Assembly: GCF_014202335.1 (NCBI RefSeq)
Contig: NZ_JACHGP010000022.1
Coordinates: 62,001 to 126,000, forward strand
Direction: 5' to 3'
Length of the DNA: 64,000 bases
Source: Mycobacterium sp. AZCC_0083
GTDB lineage: Bacteria > Actinomycetota > Actinomycetes > Mycobacteriales > Mycobacteriaceae
Shown: positions 63,101 to 64,000 of the stretch, in pieces
Layout: the number at the start of each line of letters is the position of its first letter
Numbering within the stretch: position 1 is the first letter of the stretch
Notes under the pieces: generated by a model
Database searches by the model: none
Seen by the model: only the letters and a program-made list of their open reading frames with translations
Told to the model about the DNA's origin: nothing
Translations under genes and position numbers: made by a program

Positions 63101-64000
63101 GTGCCCGCCGACCAGTCGACCTGCGGGGTGGGGCTATCCAGATGCAGGGTGGCCGGCACGACGCCGTGGCGCATCGACTCGACGGTCTTGATTATTCCGG
63201 CTAGACCAGCCGCCTGCTGCGAATGCCCGATATTCGACTTGACCGAGCCGATGAGCAGCGGCTGGGCGGAGTCGTGTGCCGCGCCATAGGTCGCCTGCAG
63301 CGCTCGCACCTCGATCGGATCACCAACCTTGGTGCCGGTGCCATGAGCCTCCACGACATCGATGTCCTCCGGACGTAATCCGGCGTCGGCCAACGCTGAA
63401 GTAATCACCCGTTCTTGCGCTCCGCCGCTGGGCGCTGATAGCCCGTTGGACGCGCCGTCCTGTCCCACCGCGGTCCCGCGGACCAGCGCAAGAACCGGAA
63501 GCTGCAGCGCGCGGGCGTGGGACAGAGTTGTCAACACCAGCATTCCGACGCCCTCGGCGACGCCGAAACCGTTGGCCGAAGCGGCGAATGGTTTGCATCG
63601 ACCGTCTTCTGCTAGCGCGCCCAGGCGAGCGAAACCGACATAGATGCTCGGCGAGCAGACGACTGTTGCGCCACCGGCCAACGCTAGTTCGCATTCGCCA
63701 GACCGAAGCGACCGGGTCGCGTGATGCACGGCGACCAGGGCCGCGGAACAGGAGGTGTCAATCGTCACGGCGGGTCCGTGGAGGCCAAGAGCATAGGCGA
63801 TCCGGCCGGAAGCCACGCCGGACGTGGTGCCGGTCGTCAAATGACCGGCGTTGCCTTCGCGGTCCTCGTAGATGCGTGGGCCGTACTCCTGAGCGCCGGC
63901 ACCAACGAACACGCCGGTGTCACTGCCCCCCAGCTCCGTTGGGTCGATGCCGGCCCGTTCCAACGCCTCCCAGGCGGTCTCGAGCAACAGTCGTTGCTGC
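51145..64000 (-). CDS. Hybrid PKS-NRPS, one reducing PKS module and two NRPS modules with terminal thioesterase (N-terminus beyond window)
   Basis: About 4285 codons are open from the right edge. Order by nucleotide position: KS (to 63000; Cys in TIDTSCSAAL, His in EAHGTGT and NIGHSQQ); AT (62700-61830; GHSQG and YASH, the methylmalonyl signature); DH (61600-60800; DHGVHDTVVVPG and HPVLLDAI); ER (60260-59340; VHSATGGVGMAA); KR (59290-58730; TGGTGVLG, LDD, NYAAAN); ACP (FDSLGAVEF); C1 (58120-56820; FHHAVGDGW); A1 (56790-55330); PCP1 (IGGDSILAL); C2 (54990-53710; FHHAVLDGW); A2 (53700-52260); PCP2 (AGGTSIGAL); TE (51930-51160; AGWSFGGY, EGNHMTM). The A1 pocket reads DVWHFSLVDK, the established serine code. 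A2 reads DVQ(F/L)VSQVVK, close to proline-type DVQLIAHVVK with three changes. Every catalytic motif looks intact. The visible KS begins at QQRLLLETAW; a loading region may lie outside. It is the first visible gene of a three-gene operon. Confidence 0.93.
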   Translation of the reverse strand, partial: QQRLLLETAWEALERAGIDPTELGGSDTGVFVGAGAQEYGPRIYEDREGNAGHLTTGTTSGVASGRIAYALGLHGPAVTIDTSCSAALVAVHHATRSLRSGECELALAGGATVVCSPSIYVGFARLGALAEDGRCKPFAASANGFGVAEGVGMLVLTTLSHARALQLPVLALVRGTAVGQDGASNGLSAPSGGAQERVITSALADAGLRPEDIDVVEAHGTGTKVGDPIEVRALQATYGAAHDSAQPLLIGSVKSNIGHSQQAAGLAGIIKTVESMRHGVVPATLHLDSPTPQVDWSAGTIEVVGMARSWPATDRPRRAGVSSFGVSGTNAHVILEQAPPATADEVPDATPQVVPWTLSATTPVALAEQASRLREFVESRGDLDPADIAHSLTRRASFEHRAVVIAESRKELLGGLAAIEAGTPAINVVTGRASGIAKTVFVFPGQGSQWWGMAAELMTSSSVFAEHMQACDAVFAEFVDWSLLDVVLGVADNRALERVDIVQPVLFAVMVSLAAQWRALGVHPDAVIGHSQGEIAAAYVAGAITLADAARVVALRSKAIRAIAGSGAMLSIASSVDAVTRLIEPWGDRIAVAAENGPSSTVISGSADALTEVMAMCERDELRANWIPVDYASHSSHVDGLRAELHDALAGVHSRSVDVEFISTVTGKPIDTEQLTGDYWFTNLRQTVRFTDAVRTAHRLGYRAFVECSAHPVLTAGIADSLDDLGDDHRVVGTLRRDEGGLARVLLSAAEAYVGGISADMASTFDSGASRHVDLPTYPFQRKRYWLTAAESSVEARSLGVARAQHPFLGTMVSHADSDEVIFTGRLSLDSEPWLADHGVHDTVVVPGAALVDMALHVGDETGCPHVEELVLQAPMVLDARRALLVQVIVGPPRENGERQVRFYSRTDRDGADLSWARHAEGVLRPHDSHASATTESDFVQWPPAGSLPMSVSETYEKLAARGYGYGSAFRGLRGVWRRGTEVFVEAALPEQVSGDARRFGLHPVLLDAILQVVDPSGILAETELTRLPFDWQGVSLHATGARTVRGRITPVNADTVEVRIGDSSGALVCAIGGITLRGVAAGQLAVTATVDDALYDLDWAPVSAAAGSLPRANLTVLPCPPTDTSKDDVPAAARRGLARVLEFVQEWLSDAKRPEDAQLLVLTRGAVAVDAADRVTDLGQAAIWGLLRTAQTENPGAIILADVDDIDEAVEAGAIEFPSNEPQLARRAGTWRAPQIARIPAEEMSCAKPGGSDNWRLTTLGDGTLERRNFVLRPVPETAGGLAAGEIRIGVRCVGVNFRDTMIALGMYPDPDAVIGCEGAGVVLDVADDVVRFAPGDRVFGMFTGAGPVVCADHRTIARIPEGWSFAQAATVPAVFLTAYYALADLASLRSGERLLVHSATGGVGMAAVQLARHWGVNVYATASPAKWDTLQDMGFDDDHIANSRTTDFESQFIEATGGAGMDVVLDALAGEFVDASLRLLPRGGRFIEMGKTDVRDVTEVAASHPGVYYRAFDLFEPGPDRLGVMLAELVTLFESGKLRPLPLRAWDIRDARDAYRFLAQARHTGKLALTVPGALNGDGTVFVTGGTGVLGRLVARHLVTQHGVRHLLLVSRQGQSVEGAAEIQSELAALGASVRIEACDAADRESLAQVLAGIPAAHPLTAVVHAAGALDDSVFTAQTPAHLETALRPKVDAAWNLHELTRDADLAAFVLFSSAAGVLGSPGQANYAAANAFLDALARHRAQLGLPAVSLAWGWWAEATGMTGHLDSADKARMGRVGFTPMSTADGLELFDAALRQSNSFALPAQLDLAGMRGRARSAGQAAVPALFRRLVGPARRQMDDADSATSGTSLADRLEAMSAVERERELLNLIRRQAAAVLGYDSVDAVGGDQEFRALGFDSLGAVEFRNRVKAATGAKLPTSAVFDYPTPIQLCQFLSRFFETGAADEPASGSGSQMWPLTGYQRDIVATGMRYPDLPLVQVVGHVRLTGTVDLDWLQECVQRAHIRNDALRLRFELGDDGLRQWLSTLVPELECVDFTGEAVPEASCARWIEQAAEAVLPMDGPLTRFAVLVDRSDSFVIYGCFHHAVGDGWGMSLAMNEILGEYSAGRDQTIRHHEAPSYLDIVRTEQDYRASAEWTDDRRFFVDGLSDVEPALFARAASVREHRRSKHALRISPEAAQHIRGTGVSMFAFTAAVLGEFLRRLHREGDIVIGVPFLNRFSEEELATVGDLVNMLPLHLPADPTASVIDLATRIGDRVWDLQGRQRFAYGDIVNALQEQTGTAPTLFDVTYSYSTIPATDDNDWMRQEMTVLATGYSLDAVNIAVRDYQADGSLDVEVFYADDAFVGPYPFTAAVRHLTALLEAAVNNPDTPVGDLVMSSDNERAELASFEAGPVIDVPTGLATDQVGSVVSTDRAAVYADDRTLSYDEFDRAANGMAQRLRDNGIGRSDSVALILTRSLEMLVAIHGIMRAGAAYVPIDPEYPELRIRAILTECGARAIVAAPKLGSLAAQLGIDLVSADMSDGAPVPAVATPDDLAYIIHTSGSTGRPKGVMIEHRSVVNRLAWMQRQYPLHVDDVILQKTPTAFDVSVWELMWWWMAGAGVAIAPAGAERDPRKLIEVIERHRVSVMHFVPSMLGPFLDQIEAEEDAVTRISPLRLVFCSGEALAPAQVERFNRLAASLAQPPRLINLYGPTEATVDVSYYDCPTAGSVGAVPIGRPIDNITLQVLDDRGNRTPVGIAGELNIAGVGVARGYRNRPDETAAAFVDDESVPGGRRYRTGDLTRWSPDGTLEYLGRIDDQVKIRGNRVTLAEVNGAMLSCPGVRAAVAVADASETHGTHLVGYYAADELTVDELATHVSLRLPAYMVPTAFVRLPELPVTASGKIDRRALGTPSVERTAQAPSTQAEAVLAEVFAEVLGLESVSVHENFFLIGGDSILALTARTNAERRGVTLDIDELFAKPTIAELAGSVASSMPTESAVVEPFGLVPLIDRAALQHAEDAFPATALQLGMLFHSMERVNSTAYRDVFTYRLQMPWREAEFVEAFNRLVARHPALRSSFELTGHSVPVQIVHRSVASAFDVVTGATDAEQSAYSAERAVRPYAFDEVPLYSMRAYVAADNRVDLVFAFHHAVLDGWSVASLMQELLADYLSQMGAGIAPVDGEPHSTLALAEFARLEQAARDNPEARLFWQRALEGSHPTTLESRAAHEPQACTSKSDVTYVIPTWLQESAQRLAADRDVTLKMVMLAAHCLALRSATGEDDVTTGLITHGRPGVARAERTAGLFLNTIPVRLRERPASWIDTVEQLTRFERSSHQFRRYPLQAIQSDAGREVVSAVFNFVNYHQFRSLVTRSDLSLVGFEALEQTNFALLVTVGSDPRSDRLALRVSADPAALTAGQIREYAESYLRILATIVREPDAPVDFSTIAYGDVAERVSAQAAATPGAVALLGDGESWSYAELTEGADRIAAGLLADGMPAGARVGVMLDRSPELIATVLGVLKAGAAVVPLDRSYPQQRIDAMVARAEPFRVLSDPAEVRVLMGTPTTTLPAIDPADAAYVLFTSGSTGEPKGVTMPHRSLANLVRWQNQKSSGMVGGVTLQYAPLSFDVSFQEVFSTLCGGGTLRLVAEPNRRDLPALVRLVAEDAVERVFLPFVALQAFVEAALIAELPMPALRVVVSSGEQLRITPEIRKWCCANPQLLLENQYGPTETHVVTSYTLFGPPQDYPTLPPIGRPIDGVTVQLLDQDGRPVSGGATGEIWLGGTCLAHGYEQRADLTAERFSTVNGIRMYRTGDLGTQLPSGEIVYLGRTDRQVKVRGFRVECAEVENAILAVADNVLRSVAVVAHRLAEIDSVLVCYLVGEEGKLSTDTLRAQLREVLPAHMVPHHFVWLWEMPLTPSGKRDDRALMERPLPLAPTPSTGCSAGSQGEQAIAEIMAEYAKSDAVTAGADFFAAGGTSIGALRVVMAIERRWGVQVPLSTFVASPDAAALAALVGSGEVHEFDPVVVLRADGEDPPLVLVHPIGGNVLCYLDLVKQLQPGRPVYALQAPGAEPGISPLRTVDELAATYLAAIRRVHPDGPYVLAGWSFGGYVAVEMARQLDEADIAALVLLDTVTIGDGPRKAASEEELVTWFFMELMWGVHGERVTELTLVGEGRDDMFKAGLKHAITAGILPAGTSPQAIRRLYDMFFAHYEATLNYHHDPLDRDVTLLRCREELPRSWRDVHLAVGSNFDSSTNGWERVAPRSLIVLDIEGNHMTMMGQPHVVDVAAKLASAINGVRR

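Noticed and set aside
1..64000. tRNA, rRNA, prophage integrase or attachment sites
   Set aside because: I looked for tRNA-like cloverleaf starts, integrase motifs and long direct repeats and found none that could be supported by eye.

Overview
This is high-GC DNA from a non-tuberculous Mycobacterium (Mycolicibacterium or Mycobacterium). It carries ESX/type VII substrates with a PE/PPE pair and EspG chaperones, an F420-type LLM oxidoreductase, a cutinase, DUF732 and kinase-sensor-like envelope proteins, an MmpL transporter, a carboxylic acid reductase, a WS/DGAT acyltransferase and a large PKS-NRPS. No rRNA, tRNA, CRISPR array or replication origin was seen.

Region 1 (1-10.3 kb, minus strand) is one long type VII secretion substrate locus. 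In transcription order: small T7SS target, EspA/EspE-like protein, PE, PPE, EspG, a WXG100 pair, a small helical protein, an EspB-like protein, a second EspG-like protein, an EspL-like YbaB protein, an EspC-like WXG100 protein, and a large protein with a WXG100-like head and a Pro/Thr linker that runs off the left edge. Its C-terminal domain, expected to be an effector, lies outside the window. No ecc or mycP secretion-machine gene is present here.

Region 2 (10.8-20.5 kb) holds two tandem paralogous XRE regulators with MLTR-type ligand domains, an F420-dependent oxidoreductase, an SDR, a dihydroflavonol-reductase-like protein, a membrane protein with a kinase-sensor-like outer domain, a tandem-GNAT acetyltransferase and a cutinase.

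Region 3 (20.5-25.6 kb, minus) is a compact catabolic-looking operon: HxlR regulator, SDR, alpha/beta hydrolase, SDR and two more alpha/beta hydrolases. A 22-bp sequence matching at 17 positions precedes both hxlR and the first SDR; it is a candidate HxlR operator.

Region 4 (25.6-37 kb) is a gene graveyard. Fragments of an MFS permease, IS110 and IS256 transposases, a D-cysteine desulfhydrase, an SDR, glycerate kinase, an amino-acid permease, an ECF sigma factor, a TPP enzyme and an FAD oxidoreductase are joined end to end. One intact IS256-family element (about 30.35-31.83 kb) truncates an MFS exporter on its left and an SDR on its right. Intact genes here are a TetR regulator, a cupin (behind a 48-bp tandem repeat) and a full-length D-cysteine desulfhydrase. 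Smaller remnant zones lie at 41.8-43.2 and 48.1-48.5 kb.

Region 5 (37-64 kb) is lipid and natural-product metabolism: an IclR regulator and a full-length carboxylic acid reductase; a DUF732 protein; an MmpL transporter; and a convergent operon with 4-bp stop/start overlaps, PKS-NRPS > FAD monooxygenase > WS/DGAT acyltransferase. The assembly line reads KS-AT-DH-ER-KR-ACP-C-A(Ser)-PCP-C-A-PCP-TE; its N-terminus lies beyond position 64000. The inferred product is a lipodipeptide: an acyl chain extended by one reduced methyl-branched unit, then serine, then a second amino acid with a proline-like pocket, released by the thioesterase. Acyltransferase tailoring, MmpL export and an aldehyde-forming CAR are plausible partners. 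This cluster and the ESX effector locus are the most interesting parts of the window.
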